DNA of 64,000 nucleotides from Verrucomicrobiota bacterium (GTDB lineage: Bacteria; Verrucomicrobiota; Verrucomicrobiia; Chthoniobacterales; Terrimicrobiaceae). The stretch lies in NCBI GenBank assembly GCA_017305195.1, contig JAFKMU010000038.1, positions 62,001-126,000 on the forward strand. Reading direction: 5' to 3'. Each line of letters begins with the position of its first letter. The stretch's first letter is position 1. The position numbers were made by a program, and so were the translations under genes. Positions 35,501 to 42,658 of this stretch are shown piece after piece. The notes below the pieces were generated by a model that had not been told where the DNA came from, made no database searches, and saw nothing but the letters and a program-made list of their open reading frames with translations.

Positions 35501-36462
35501 GTGCCATCGATCCAGGAGACGTTGCTCGCACCGGAATCAGTCTGCGCCGTGAGGGTGATGGTGCCATCGGCCCCGAAGGTGCCCTTGAAGTCATAGGTCT
35601 GCGCCTGGGTGGCAACGTCGCCACTAGGCTGTGTGCCGGTGCCGACGAAGGTTCCAGAGAGATGAACGGACTTGCCGTCAAGGTAGGTCAGGTAATTCGT
35701 GAAGTCGTGATAGGCGCTCGGGTCCGAGAACTGCGGGCTGATGACGCGGGTAAACTGGCTGTTGGGCAGCGTCGAGGAGGCGCCCGACGGGAGGACGACC
35801 GCATTGGGATTCACCGCCGTAGCCTTGGTGACGTTGACGAGAGCCTGGGAGTTGGACGAGGTCTGGTTGTAGTTCTGAACCGTGGTGTTGAACTGATTAT
35901 TCGACGTGTAGCGGGCCGACATCGAGAGCGACGTGGCGGTGAAGTCGATGTAGGACAGGTCGGCCCAGACGGTGACGCTGTTGTCGGACTGGAGCTTCAC
36001 CGTCGGCTCCATGTACTGGTAGCGCGTGCTGTAGTTGGGATCGGTCGTGAGATTGGCCGACGGGGTGTACGAGCTGCCGGGCGCGCCCATGCCCTGGAGA
36101 CCGTAGGCTCCGTAGCTCACATAGACACGACCGGAGAAGCTGGAGAGATTGACGGTGGAGAGGCCGGTGGAGGGGTTGATCAGTTGGTCGAGCGAATAGG
36201 CGGTATTGGCCTGAAGCTGGTTGGTCGCGCCAGTGAGACTGTCGACATAGGTGCCGGTGACCTGGTCGCCGCCGAGGAACTGAATCCACACCTGGCTGGA
36301 GCTGTTGCCCGAGAGATTCTCAAAAGCCAGAGGCAGCGTATCCGCCGAGGCCGGGGAGACCGAACCGCAGAGCACCCCGACGAGGAGCGCCAAGGCGGAA
36401 AATCCCCTGCGGGAAAACGAAACACGAGAGCCCGCGAGGGCCGAAACGGATAGATTTTTCAT
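29545..36462 (-). CDS. Giant GH64-like protein with autotransporter-associated repeats and PEP-CTERM
   Basis: A 2305-aa exported protein. Signal peptide to about residue 40; residues about 42-500 look like a GH64/beta-1,3-glucanase-type domain (SGRVYVSYGAYGLQG, YQYMEPTV, then VWADLSYIDFTATSLS, giving candidate catalytic Glu and Asp, and later NPDYYNGYAAALASI). From residue 515 to 2250 there are many autotransporter-associated beta-strand repeats (NTFTGxLxxNxG type) arranged in three related passenger modules that begin near residues 520, 1107 and 1927 with a W..NW segment. It ends with VPEPS, a hydrophobic helix and a basic tail (PEP-CTERM sorting signal). A surface-attached beta-glucan-binding or -cleaving fibre is inferred. 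Confidence 0.85.
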   Translation of the reverse strand: MKNLSVSALAGSRVSFSRRGFSALALLVGVLCGSVSPASADTLPLAFENLSGNSSSQVWIQFLGGDQVTGTYVDSLTGATNQLQANTAYSLDQLINPSTGLSTVNLSSFSGRVYVSYGAYGLQGMGAPGSSYTPSANLTTDPNYSTRYQYMEPTVKLQSDNSVTVWADLSYIDFTATSLSMSARYTSNNQFNTTVQNYNQTSSNSQALVNVTKATAVNPNAVVLPSGASSTLPNSQFTRVISPQFSDPSAYHDFTNYLTYLDGKSVHLSGTFVGTGTQPSGDVATQAQTYDFKGTFGADGTITLTAQTDSGASNVSWIDGTTSPNLGAGNTVTITIAAGALNNQKGIYGNDVGYTVQIGTGGATVYTAISNDVWGRVVGDLLAGLSFGYVGSTVEYNGTPIGELASSQWWAAGESQGSTPTYLADGTAVTWADTPASQGIYFAGAQPNNPDYYNGYAAALASIDPATGQPYTTGYGFPLQDRLGNNLLSYNTGSTPGTYILLSVNPDGTSALPTGIFNGSAGNGQWNDSANWAGNIVPASGASAQFAGDHTQAYAVDTQTDQTVSGLFFNYGAGTYTINNNTITLGGNIVNSSGVANVQTINSGINFSTDGSVIAAFGDIVLGGPIALSSSTTGTANTVTFSGNKNTTVNGVISDGTTAGGKVLINTTNGGKVTFNGANTFTGGLTLSQGIFVMGNDAAAGTGTFTLGNAAAGANPSATPAPPVPTLQATAARTVANQLAIVGDVNIGGSNAFTFTGDTTLTNNNTVTNTVATTFSGAIGESAANTSFTKAGSADMTFSGGTANTFTGDLNVNEGKLILAKTGGVAALGGDMVIGTGAGSTPTATVQLGASNQTTSSTGITINTDGQLDLQSYNTSVNGLTMSGGSVTGTGKLSLSSGITFNGSDSASASISSGLDLSGTQTLNISKTSEDVELTVSGPVTGTGSNLTKSGAGVIAFTGSNSITGSITVTEGVLQSTSMANVTLTVNGGAFATSLSDGLAPSVAVSSLNGSLGTSSGAFIMGLGSGGNSDSIASAGAVNLGANTVFLFRNGGFGGGTQTFTLISGVDWVNTDVSTFTFSSIDVNGLTGSIFLDGNDLKFTGTAGTSATWTGGGGDGNWSTGGNWQATTAPLAGSNIVFNNNTGTSINVDTAQTTGMMTFGSSAGAFTFSGNQITLGGNLTNVSSQTQTFLNTIALSYSRTFNATSGDLVFGSGLTDTSILLSSNSALANTLTFNANHNFFVNGMIADGLTPGGSIVMAGQGTLTLGAKNSFSGTATLQAGTTRIAFTESLGNQNALGTNTLIFNGGKLQIGGTGIVFNQFRGVNLLGNGTIDTDGNDLEIDGSIYGAGELNKSGDGNLYLNQTNSLVGNTYTGNTNIQQGSITIGYAEALGDTAGTTSVQDGASLIVQSAGDYNVTGEQLFLNGAGYNGGGALQLSVGKSTWDGDITLQSASTIQANANTTLTLGKKVDLGANALTLNAQTDGVIDITGKITGSGTLNVASGGVVNISSSNADFTGNTSISSGTLGISSGTALGSTGSLTVSSGGMLEFLGTSDSTVTFSSISIEGTGVGSNGAIYNNSATSTTLVGNITLAGNATIGSALGQLTIAGDIDLGAYDLSVDNIAAQLGLTGAISGSGNITTAGTSSVLLSGNNSGYSGNTTIITGTSITAASNNALGTGATTVNSGGALMFQGGITTTGGSLSVGGAGVASGALSNVKDDNTYGGSVAFTSATTIQATKGRLTLSGNLSTAAPVPIVIQGNGTVYFSGDASGLTTGTVVNVSSGTFASGSMSNVQVNLGTGAQGSFAIPTYSPGDINNIQNVSIQNISFANSQSATAGGVRLLMDLGAGTSSDQISVTTPSALNVPILFDFNNAGYTTGGTYTLLSAASGNFSISDMNNLTFKSNITGLSGTFSGNNSSSITFTASTGPAVWDDSQANGQWGDASNWQIGGSTATNVPAGGSATAFTAASAGNVDTQSSRYVGGIAFQSGSAALNIQNNTITTYGDIVNNSSVTQTISSGLAINDGVAINAASGDLVVSGNVALSSDTTGHILTFTGSKNTTVSGVISNGGASFGTVVKTGTGATTWTGANTFTGTTTITGGTLVINGSTAAGNTITVASGGALGGSGDIDGRVIVSGTLTPGNSPGLLSTGSQEWRPGGNYNWQVVDCAGLAGAGYDSISVTGSLDLSSLTAGSFAINLWSLSSTGPDVNGDAANFNPAANASWTLVSTTTGISGFNASYFVVNTIATNGTAGFSNTTDGTFSVAKVGNNLVLNYTTVPEPSTWALLGLGLAALVLIHRRSRRTA

Positions 36463-36533
36463 ACCGGCGAAGTAGGTTCAGCCCTCCCAGGCGCACGCGA
36501 GCCCGGGGGATCTTCCGGCAAAATGGCAAATGT

Positions 36534-36547
36534 GTCACCATTGTCAC
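36534..36547. promoter_or_regulatory. GTCAC direct repeat upstream of the giant surface protein gene
   Basis: GTCAC at 36534-36538 and again at 36543-36547, nine bases apart, about 75 bases before the start of the gene at 29545-36462. Read on the other strand it is GTGAC-AATG-GTGAC. The spacing places both copies on one face of the helix only approximately. It might bind a regulator; no specific family is implied. Confidence 0.25.
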
Positions 36548-36630
36548 GCCTTTTCTGAGGGGGTAAAACGGCGCTTCCCCCTCATGGCGAGAGGAATGCG
36601 AGGCGTCCGGTTTTCCGGGAGCGGGGCGGC

Positions 36631-36921
36631 TTAGCGCGAGGAAAATGCCGCGCGTTTCCGGCTGGCGCGCAGGGCGACGACCCCGGCCGCGAGGCACACG
36701 CCGCCCGGCACGGCGAGGGCGAGGCCGGAGAGCAAAACCGCCGAGACATCCGAGCCGATGACCCGGAGGGCGTAGAGCACGTCGTCCGCCGACCCATGAT
36801 ACAGGAAAAGGGCCTGCACGAGATCGACCAGACGCGACCCGCCGAAGACGACGATGACGCCAAGCCCGGCGACGATCAACAGGACGGCCGGGACCATAAG
36901 CAGCTTGGCGGAGGTTTTCAT
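36631..36921 (-). CDS. Small two-helix membrane protein
   Basis: A 96-aa protein with helices at about residues 8-28 and 62-86, separated by an acidic-neutral loop (YHGSADDVLYALRVIGSD). The closing tail is basic. It lies 168 bp upstream of the giant gene, same strand, and is not obviously co-transcribed with it. Family not recognised. Confidence 0.6.
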   Translation of the reverse strand: MKTSAKLLMVPAVLLIVAGLGVIVVFGGSRLVDLVQALFLYHGSADDVLYALRVIGSDVSAVLLSGLALAVPGGVCLAAGVVALRASRKRAAFSSR

Positions 36922-36947
36922 GAGGAGGGGAGCGCCCGAAAACCTAA

Positions 36948-36979
36948 CAAAAAAGGGAACGGCGGTTCAAGCCGTTCCC
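36948..36979 (-). terminator. Stem-loop followed by a T-run (read leftward)
   Basis: A perfect nine-base inverted repeat, GGGAACGGC at 36955-36963 and GCCGTTCCC at 36971-36979, with a seven-base loop. On the minus strand it is followed by TTTTTTG, the form of an intrinsic terminator. It sits between the starts of two divergent genes, so as a terminator it would stop leftward transcription coming from the 37-39 kb genes. Confidence 0.5.
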
Positions 36980-37041
36980 CTTCCCTCCCCTGCGACCTTT
37001 GGATTTGCGGGGCAGGAAGCTTTTTGCGTTCATACCCAGCC

Positions 37042-37782
37042 ATGAGCATTCCCTCCGGCAGCGAAAAACTCGCCGTCCTGATCGACGCAGACAACGCGCA
37101 GGCCTCACTGGTCAATGAGATGTTATCGGAAATCTCCCGCTACGGCACCGCCACCATCAAGAGAGCCTACGGAGACTGGACCACTCCTCAGCTAAGCGGA
37201 TGGAAGAGCGTCCTGCATCAGCAGGCGATCCAGCCCGTCCAGCAGTTTCAAAACACCAAAGGAAAGAACTCCTCGGATTCCGCCCTGATCATCGATGCGA
37301 TGGACATTCTGCACAGCGGCAACGTTGAGGGATTCTGCCTCGTGTCCTCCGACAGCGACTTTACCCGTCTGGCTACGCGCATCAGAGAGTCGGGGTATGT
37401 GGTTTACGGTCTGGGTCAAGAGAAGACCCCGGATTCCTTCGTCAATGCGTGCGACAAATTTATCTTCACGGAGATCCTGAATCAGCAGGCCAGTTCAGAA
37501 ACACGCTCCTCCCGAAGCGCGACGCAACTCGAACAAATGTTAAGAGACGCCATCAACGCCACTGCTCGCGAAAACGGATGGTCGACCCTTTCCGCTGTGG
37601 GCGTCTCGGTCCAAAAATCTCACCCATCATTCGACTCCCGAAACTACGGATGCTCCAAACTCAGCGAGCTCGTAAGGAAGCAACCCTACATCGAGATGCG
37701 GGACGAGCGTATGAGTGGGGAAAACACCTCCGCAACCATGTATTACGTCCGCCTAAAAAAAGGAGCAGAGAAAACCGCCTAA
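37042..37782 (+). CDS. NYN-domain nuclease with C-terminal OST-HTH/LOTUS domain
   Basis: A 246-aa protein. The N-terminal NYN (PIN-like) domain has Asp residues in AVLIDADNAQ (about residues 13-18), in SSDSALIIDAMDIL and in FCLVSSDSDFTRLATRI, the metal-binding set of the family. After a Ser-rich linker near residue 155 comes an OST-HTH/LOTUS winged helix (LEQMLRDAINATARENGW, then YGCSKLSELVRK). LabA/Limkain-type proteins of this layout are thought to process or bind RNA. A stand-alone gene, divergent from the small membrane protein, converging on the next. Confidence 0.9.
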   Translation: MSIPSGSEKLAVLIDADNAQASLVNEMLSEISRYGTATIKRAYGDWTTPQLSGWKSVLHQQAIQPVQQFQNTKGKNSSDSALIIDAMDILHSGNVEGFCLVSSDSDFTRLATRIRESGYVVYGLGQEKTPDSFVNACDKFIFTEILNQQASSETRSSRSATQLEQMLRDAINATARENGWSTLSAVGVSVQKSHPSFDSRNYGCSKLSELVRKQPYIEMRDERMSGENTSATMYYVRLKKGAEKTA

Positions 37783-37795
37783 TGCCTTCTCCGGG

Positions 37796-39613
37796 TTAGC
37801 CCCGCGCGGAGGCGCGGTAGCGGGCGCGACGCCAGAGGACCATCGCGCAGAGGCCGCCCAGGCCGAAGAGCACGGCGGAGGAGGGCTCCGGCACGGCGGT
37901 CAGCGTAAGCGAGATGACGCCGAGGGTCGAGTAGTCCCAGGTGGCGTTATACCCCGTGAGGCCGGAGCCGAGGGTGAAGTTGGATGTCGCCTCGGTGAAG
38001 CCCGCGTCGGTGAGCGTCGTCCCGGCATTCGAGTAGAAGCGGAAGAGGTCATACGTCCCGGCGAGCGCGCCGGAGAAGTTGAGCACGATGCCGCCGCTGT
38101 CGCGGAGGAAGTCGGATGCGCCAGCGTAGCTGTAGAAGCGCAGGGTGTCATTGGCATCTCCCGCGCCGAGGTCGAAGGTGAAGGACGATCCCGCCTGCAT
38201 GTCGAGGATGGCGCCCGTGCTGTTGGCGCCATTCAGAGTCAACGTGCCGATGCCGCCATTGATCTCCGAGTCGCCCGGAGCAATAACGCCGCCAGCGCCA
38301 ATGGTGTGCGAGGCCGCTGTGACATTGGCGACACTGCTCCCGAGAGCGGAATATCCATTACCGCCGAGCGTCGCATTGGTCACGGTGACATTGTTCACAC
38401 CGAGGCCGACGCCAGAGGCGTTGTTGATGAGGAGGGTGCCGCCAGAGATGGTGGTGCCGCCGGAGTAGGTATTATTCGTCCCGCTAAACCGGAGCACGCC
38501 ACTGGTGGTTTTTGCCACATTCACCGTCCTGCCTGTGTCCGTGATTTCATAGATTCGTCCGCTGAAGCGCCCGGACTGGATGGTCGCGATCGAGGCTCCG
38601 CCATAGGCGCGGGCCAGCTGGCCGCCACCGCCAGTGCCGTCCTGCAGGTTGCCAAAGGTTTGATTTCCCACCATGCGGATGGAAGCACCCGCGGCGATGT
38701 AAACCGTGCTGGCCACGGAGATGCGGTCATCGCCATTGAGGAAAAGGGTGCCTGCATTCACGGTCGTACTGCCGGTGTAGGTATTAGCTCCGCTCAGGTT
38801 CCAGGAAGCCGTGCCGTTTTTCACCAGCGAGGTGGCTCCGCCGGAGCCGTCTCCAATGACGAAGGATACACCGGACGTGCCGCTAGACGAACTCGAACCG
38901 GAAAGCGTGATCGTCCTGGCGCCCGATCCCGTAAAGCTCATCGTGCCCGAGTAGACGACATATCCGGAACCGGATGTGCCCAGATCAAATGTCGCCCCGG
39001 AAGTGCCGACCGACCAGGTGCGACTGATCGCATTGTACCCGCTGGTTCCTGCAAACCGCAAAGCGCCGCCGCCGAAAGTAACCGTCCCGGTCGAGAGATT
39101 TGCCCCAGCGGAAAAGCTGACAGTCCCGGCATTGAGCTTCAGGCCGCCGGTGAAGGAATTCGTCCCGCTCAGGGTGAGCACGCCGGAGCCCGCTTTGGTT
39201 AGGCCGGTGGTGCCTGCGATGGCGGAGGCGATTTCGGCATTGGCATTCGTCGTGATCGTCGGTGTGGAGCCGCCGAGGGTGAGCGTGCCGCCGCTGAGCA
39301 GATAGGAGCCGGAGGTGGCGGCATTGAAGGTGAGGCCGCCCGCAGTGATCGTGTCGACCGTGACCGTTCCCGCCGCACCGTTGTTGCTGCCAAAGACGGC
39401 GGTGTCGTTCCCCGCGTTGTTCCAAATGGAATCGACCGTGCCATTGCTCCAGAGAGCGGAGGTGGTGTCCCACGCGCCCGCGCCATCGACGGGGGCATTA
39501 GGGTTCAACCCGCTGCTGTCCCAGGTCAGGGTGTCCGCTCGCAGGGTGGAGGAAAGCGCCGCAAAGGCCAACAGCCCGCATGCGTAAAAACGGCGTGAGG
39601 TGGGGAGGTGCAT
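37796..39613 (-). CDS. Autotransporter-associated beta-strand repeat protein with PEP-CTERM
   Basis: A 605-aa exported protein: signal peptide (CGLLAFAALSSTLRA), then an opening module LTWDSSG with DSIWNNAGNDTAVFG, then several autotransporter-associated beta-strand repeats (TLSGTNSFTGGLKLNAGTVS, GANTYTGSTTVNAGTLFLNG, FSGTNNTYSGGTTISGGTLL). It ends with VPEPSS, a hydrophobic helix and an Arg-rich tail, the PEP-CTERM signal handled by an exosortase. No exosortase gene lies in the window. No catalytic domain is seen, so it is likely a structural surface or matrix protein, related to the repeat part of the giant protein. Confidence 0.87.
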   Translation of the reverse strand: MHLPTSRRFYACGLLAFAALSSTLRADTLTWDSSGLNPNAPVDGAGAWDTTSALWSNGTVDSIWNNAGNDTAVFGSNNGAAGTVTVDTITAGGLTFNAATSGSYLLSGGTLTLGGSTPTITTNANAEIASAIAGTTGLTKAGSGVLTLSGTNSFTGGLKLNAGTVSFSAGANLSTGTVTFGGGALRFAGTSGYNAISRTWSVGTSGATFDLGTSGSGYVVYSGTMSFTGSGARTITLSGSSSSSGTSGVSFVIGDGSGGATSLVKNGTASWNLSGANTYTGSTTVNAGTLFLNGDDRISVASTVYIAAGASIRMVGNQTFGNLQDGTGGGGQLARAYGGASIATIQSGRFSGRIYEITDTGRTVNVAKTTSGVLRFSGTNNTYSGGTTISGGTLLINNASGVGLGVNNVTVTNATLGGNGYSALGSSVANVTAASHTIGAGGVIAPGDSEINGGIGTLTLNGANSTGAILDMQAGSSFTFDLGAGDANDTLRFYSYAGASDFLRDSGGIVLNFSGALAGTYDLFRFYSNAGTTLTDAGFTEATSNFTLGSGLTGYNATWDYSTLGVISLTLTAVPEPSSAVLFGLGGLCAMVLWRRARYRASARG

Positions 39614-39747
39614 GACCCAAGGCTAGGATCACGAAACCGGTTGGCAACGCGGAGTCCATTCTACCTGATGAAAACTGTATTCACCCCGGAGAGATGGGGA
39701 AAATTCAACAATGCGAAAGGCGCAGAAAAGCCTAACAAAGCCTCATT

Positions 39748-39780
39748 AACAAAAGGCCGCGAAGGAAACGCAGGGAGGCG
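39748..39780 (+). repeat. Single copy of the 9-base-period AAGG repeat
   Basis: AACAAAAGG-CCGCGAAGG-AAACGCAGGG: the same nine-base rhythm as the arms of the element at 29133-29530. It lies between two leftward genes, with no obvious inverted partner nearby. Confidence 0.5.
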
Positions 39781-39856
39781 AGGGCATCTCGGGGGGACGG
39801 GGCGGCAGTCCGCACACGCCGCCTGAAAACCGAACCGCTGCAAACTCCCGCCCGGC

Positions 39857-41233
39857 CTACGGGCGGGAAGCCCCCGGCTTCCAGACGAGGCTGCCGATGA
39901 TGGCGAGGAGGATGGCGGCAAAGGCTCCCCAGACGCCCCACTGCTCGGGCCCTTGCGGGAAGGGAAAGAGCGAGCCGTAGAGCGCGAGGATGGGCATGGC
40001 GCTGGCGATGACGAGGACGACCCAGCGAGGGAGGGAGGATTTGCCCGAGGCGAGGATGATCTTGCACGCGCCGACGGCGAGCACGGCGTAGGTGAGGGCG
40101 AGGAGGAGGCCCTGCGCGGTGGCGACGACGAAGAGCGACTTGTACCGCTCGTGGTCAGGAATCAAAAAACCAATGGCGATGGCGACCAGCGCGGTGGCGA
40201 GGACGCAGTGCGACGCCATGGTGGGAGCGCCGAGGCGGTTCGTGCGGGCGAGGACGGGGGGCAGGATGCCCGCGCGGCTGAGGGCGTAGAGCCCACGCGA
40301 GGCGGCCAGCGAGAAGCCGATGAAGCAGCTGATGAAGTCGGCGAAAATGCCGACGCGTATCCACATGCCGGCCCAGTGGCCGAGGAGCCGGTTGGCCATC
40401 TCGGCGAAGCCGTCGAGCTGGGCGGGCCAGGCCTTGCCCACGAGCTCGGGGCCGAAGTAGACCGTGCCCGCGTAGGAGCAGAGGACGAAGAGGATGCCGG
40501 TCAGCACGACGGTGGAGACGAGCGCGAGCGGGATGGTGCGCCGGGGATTGGACGCCTCCTCGGCGAGGACGGCGACGGTTTCAAACCCGCCGAAGAGCAG
40601 GATGGCAAAGAGGAGGCCGCCAAAGAGATTCCCCCCGCCGGTGACATGGAAGATGGAAAAGAAGTCCCAGGTATTCGCCGGGCCCGCGTGGATGATGGCG
40701 GCGACGGCGGTGAGCAGAAACGGGATGACGGAAACCAGGACAATGACGAGCTGCGCGCGCGTGGCGACATCGGCTCCGCGGACATTCATGATCCAGGCGA
40801 TGAGGACGACGATGAGCGCGCCGCCCCACCACGGGACGAGGCCAAAGAGGTAGGCCTTGGAGAAATTGGCCACGAGCACGCCGACGGCGATGGAGAAGCC
40901 GCCCGCGCCCGACACGAGCAGCGAGAAGGTGTAAATGATGAGGATGGCCATGCCCGCGCGGCGGCCCCAGGCGCGCTCGACGTAATCGCCCATCGCCCCC
41001 GCCCCACCCGTGAAGGAGGCGTAAAAGGCGATGACCATGGCAAAGCACACCATGCCGATGGCGGCCAGGAGGATGGCCAGCGGCCCGCGCCCCCCGGCGA
41101 TCTGCGCGACGAAGGCAAGGAAGAGACCGATGCCGATGAGCGGCCCGATGGCGCATGCCTGCCCGACGAGATCCAGGATCGTCAGGCGTTTCGACGGACG
41201 CGGATGAGGAGGAGTCTCGGCGGTGATCGGCAT
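39857..41233 (-). CDS. APC-family amino acid/polyamine permease
   Basis: A 458-aa membrane protein with about 12 predicted helices. The N-terminal helix begins IGPLIGIGLFLAFVAQIAGG, the APC-type broken helix 1, followed by GGAGAMGDYVERAWG and later GGFETVAVLAEEASNPRRTI, the conserved helix 6 to loop segment of the family. It imports amino acids, polyamines or related amines by proton symport or exchange; the substrate cannot be read from the sequence. A lone gene, tail to head with the autotransporter-repeat gene. Confidence 0.88.
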   Translation of the reverse strand: MPITAETPPHPRPSKRLTILDLVGQACAIGPLIGIGLFLAFVAQIAGGRGPLAILLAAIGMVCFAMVIAFYASFTGGAGAMGDYVERAWGRRAGMAILIIYTFSLLVSGAGGFSIAVGVLVANFSKAYLFGLVPWWGGALIVVLIAWIMNVRGADVATRAQLVIVLVSVIPFLLTAVAAIIHAGPANTWDFFSIFHVTGGGNLFGGLLFAILLFGGFETVAVLAEEASNPRRTIPLALVSTVVLTGILFVLCSYAGTVYFGPELVGKAWPAQLDGFAEMANRLLGHWAGMWIRVGIFADFISCFIGFSLAASRGLYALSRAGILPPVLARTNRLGAPTMASHCVLATALVAIAIGFLIPDHERYKSLFVVATAQGLLLALTYAVLAVGACKIILASGKSSLPRWVVLVIASAMPILALYGSLFPFPQGPEQWGVWGAFAAILLAIIGSLVWKPGASRP

Positions 41234-41454
41234 GAAAACTTCATGCGACCAAGTCGCAGCAGGAAAAAGAAAAGAATGCGGGGCGGCGCAGAATTTTCAC
41301 GAACCGGCCGGAAATGCTGATGAAACGGCGCAGGGGCGAAAGAGGCGCGGGTTTTCGAGGAGGACAAACGCCGGCAGGCATGCCATGGTACCGCGATGAC
41401 CCACGCCTCCGTCGGCACCCGCGTGACTCGGCGGGGGCGTACATTTCCCCCGGC

Positions 41455-41859
41455 ATGATCTCCACGCGAAAGACATTCCTCTACGTGCTGCTCGCGCTCG
41501 GCGTGGGGGCGGGGCTGTGGCCCTTCATCGCCAACCTCGGGGAAAATGGGATGGACGACCGCTACAAGACATTGCGCGAACTCAACCCCGCGCCCGCCGA
41601 CATTCGCGAGGCCTACTGGGTGCCGCGAGAGCGGCAGCGGTATCTGCTCCTGGTGATGAACAAGAGCTATTCCCTCGTGGCATGGGTGCGGCCCGGTCGG
41701 CCCGCCTACGTGGTGGACGACGCCGGAACGATCGTGGACTCCAGCCGCCACGACAGCGACGACGCGGTGTTTTTCAAGCAGTGGGAGGATCGGGAAAAAA
41801 CCGCTCTCACGCCCGCCGAGCTCACCGCCGTGCTGGACAGGGCTTCTCCGCGACCCTGA
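41455..41859 (+). CDS. Hypothetical membrane-anchored protein
   Basis: A 134-aa protein with one N-terminal hydrophobic segment (FLYVLLALGVGAGLWPFIA), uncleaved anchor or signal, and a soluble part with strands LLLVMNKSYSLVAWV and AYVVDDAGTIVDSS. ATG 41455 is chosen because it begins the hydrophobic segment; the open frame reaches further back without good coding character. The family is not recognised. The inverted-repeat element follows its stop. Confidence 0.65.
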   Translation: MISTRKTFLYVLLALGVGAGLWPFIANLGENGMDDRYKTLRELNPAPADIREAYWVPRERQRYLLLVMNKSYSLVAWVRPGRPAYVVDDAGTIVDSSRHDSDDAVFFKQWEDREKTALTPAELTAVLDRASPRP

Positions 41860-41873
41860 GACGCCGGGCCGGG

Positions 41874-41983
41874 AGCGACGGAAGGTCGCAAAGGCAGCGC
41901 AGGAGTTCCCTCCCCCACCCGGGCCTCGCGGCACCACACCACCAGCCCGTCATCGCTGCCTCTGCTTCCTTCCTTCAAAGACC
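41874..41983. repeat. Inverted pair of 9-base-period AAGG repeats
   Basis: A rightward copy at about 41876-41906 (GGAAGGTCGCAAAGGCAGCG) and a leftward copy at about 41951-41982 face each other between two converging genes. This repeats the layout seen at 29133-29530 on a smaller scale. The two arms are less alike than in that element. Confidence 0.5.
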
Positions 41984-41994
41984 GGCGCGCGTCT

Positions 41995-42654
41995 TCACTG
42001 GCCGAGGTTCTTCACCTTGTCGAGGGAATCGGGGGCCTTTGGGTCGATCATCTCGACGTGGCCGTCGAGGAAGAGCGCATTGGCCCGGCCCGAGTGCCGG
42101 GCCTCGACGACATCGGTAAACGCCGGAGCGGATGTCGCGCGAAAATACTGGTAGCCGTCGCCGTTGTTGGCCGGGCCGTTGCAGGTGTCGGCGATGAAGA
42201 GAGTGCTGGATGGGCGGCTCTGGCTGATGGGCCGGATCGGAGTGCGCCAGTCCAGGACGCCCTGGTCGTTTTTGAGCCCCTCGCAGTTCATGCCATAGGT
42301 GCGGCGGGCGATCTGTTTCGGATAGGTGCGCAGCGAGGAGGGGCAGAGAAAGACGGTCTTTTTCCGGATGTCGACGACCTGGCTCGGGGTGTTGATGTAG
42401 TTTTGCAGGGTGAGCCACCAGGAGTTGCCGGTGGTGGCGTCGGAGACGGCGGGGTAGACGCCGTTGTTTTCGCGGGCGTAGGCGTCGAGGTAGAGAAACA
42501 TCTGCCGGAGGTTGTTGGAGCAGGCGACGGTCTGCGCCCCGGCGTTCCAGGTCTTTGCCATGGGCAGGAGCAGGCTGACGAGGAGAGCGAGGATGCCGAT
42601 GGTCACGAGCAGCTCGACGAGGGTGAAGGCGCGATGATGGGGGGCGGGGCGCAT
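41995..42654 (-). CDS. Prepilin-type protein with H-X9-DG motif
   Basis: A 219-aa pseudopilin-like protein: very short leader (MRPAPHHRA), then FTLVELLVTIGILALLVSLL, with Glu at mature position 5, then CSNNLRQMFLYLDAY. The C-terminal H-X9-DG motif is HSGRANALFLDG. It is four bases downstream of the beta-helix gene on the same strand, the last gene of the GH4 operon. Same family as the prepilins at 170, 49564 and 60742. Confidence 0.9.
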   Translation of the reverse strand: MRPAPHHRAFTLVELLVTIGILALLVSLLLPMAKTWNAGAQTVACSNNLRQMFLYLDAYARENNGVYPAVSDATTGNSWWLTLQNYINTPSQVVDIRKKTVFLCPSSLRTYPKQIARRTYGMNCEGLKNDQGVLDWRTPIRPISQSRPSSTLFIADTCNGPANNGDGYQYFRATSAPAFTDVVEARHSGRANALFLDGHVEMIDPKAPDSLDKVKNLGQ

Positions 42655-42658
42655 GGGG

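Noticed and set aside
29488-36453. An open frame of over 2300 codons on the plus strand opposite the giant surface protein
   Set aside because: It mirrors the repeat gene codon by codon, is made of Gly/Ala/Glu/Val/Arg with no domain, and has no signal or start context. The minus-strand protein has signal peptide, repeats and PEP-CTERM. It is an antisense shadow of biased codon use.
39614-39747. Possible riboswitch in the leader of the autotransporter-repeat gene
   Set aside because: A few bases recall the c-di-GMP-I aptamer, but the conserved core and paired regions could not be matched.
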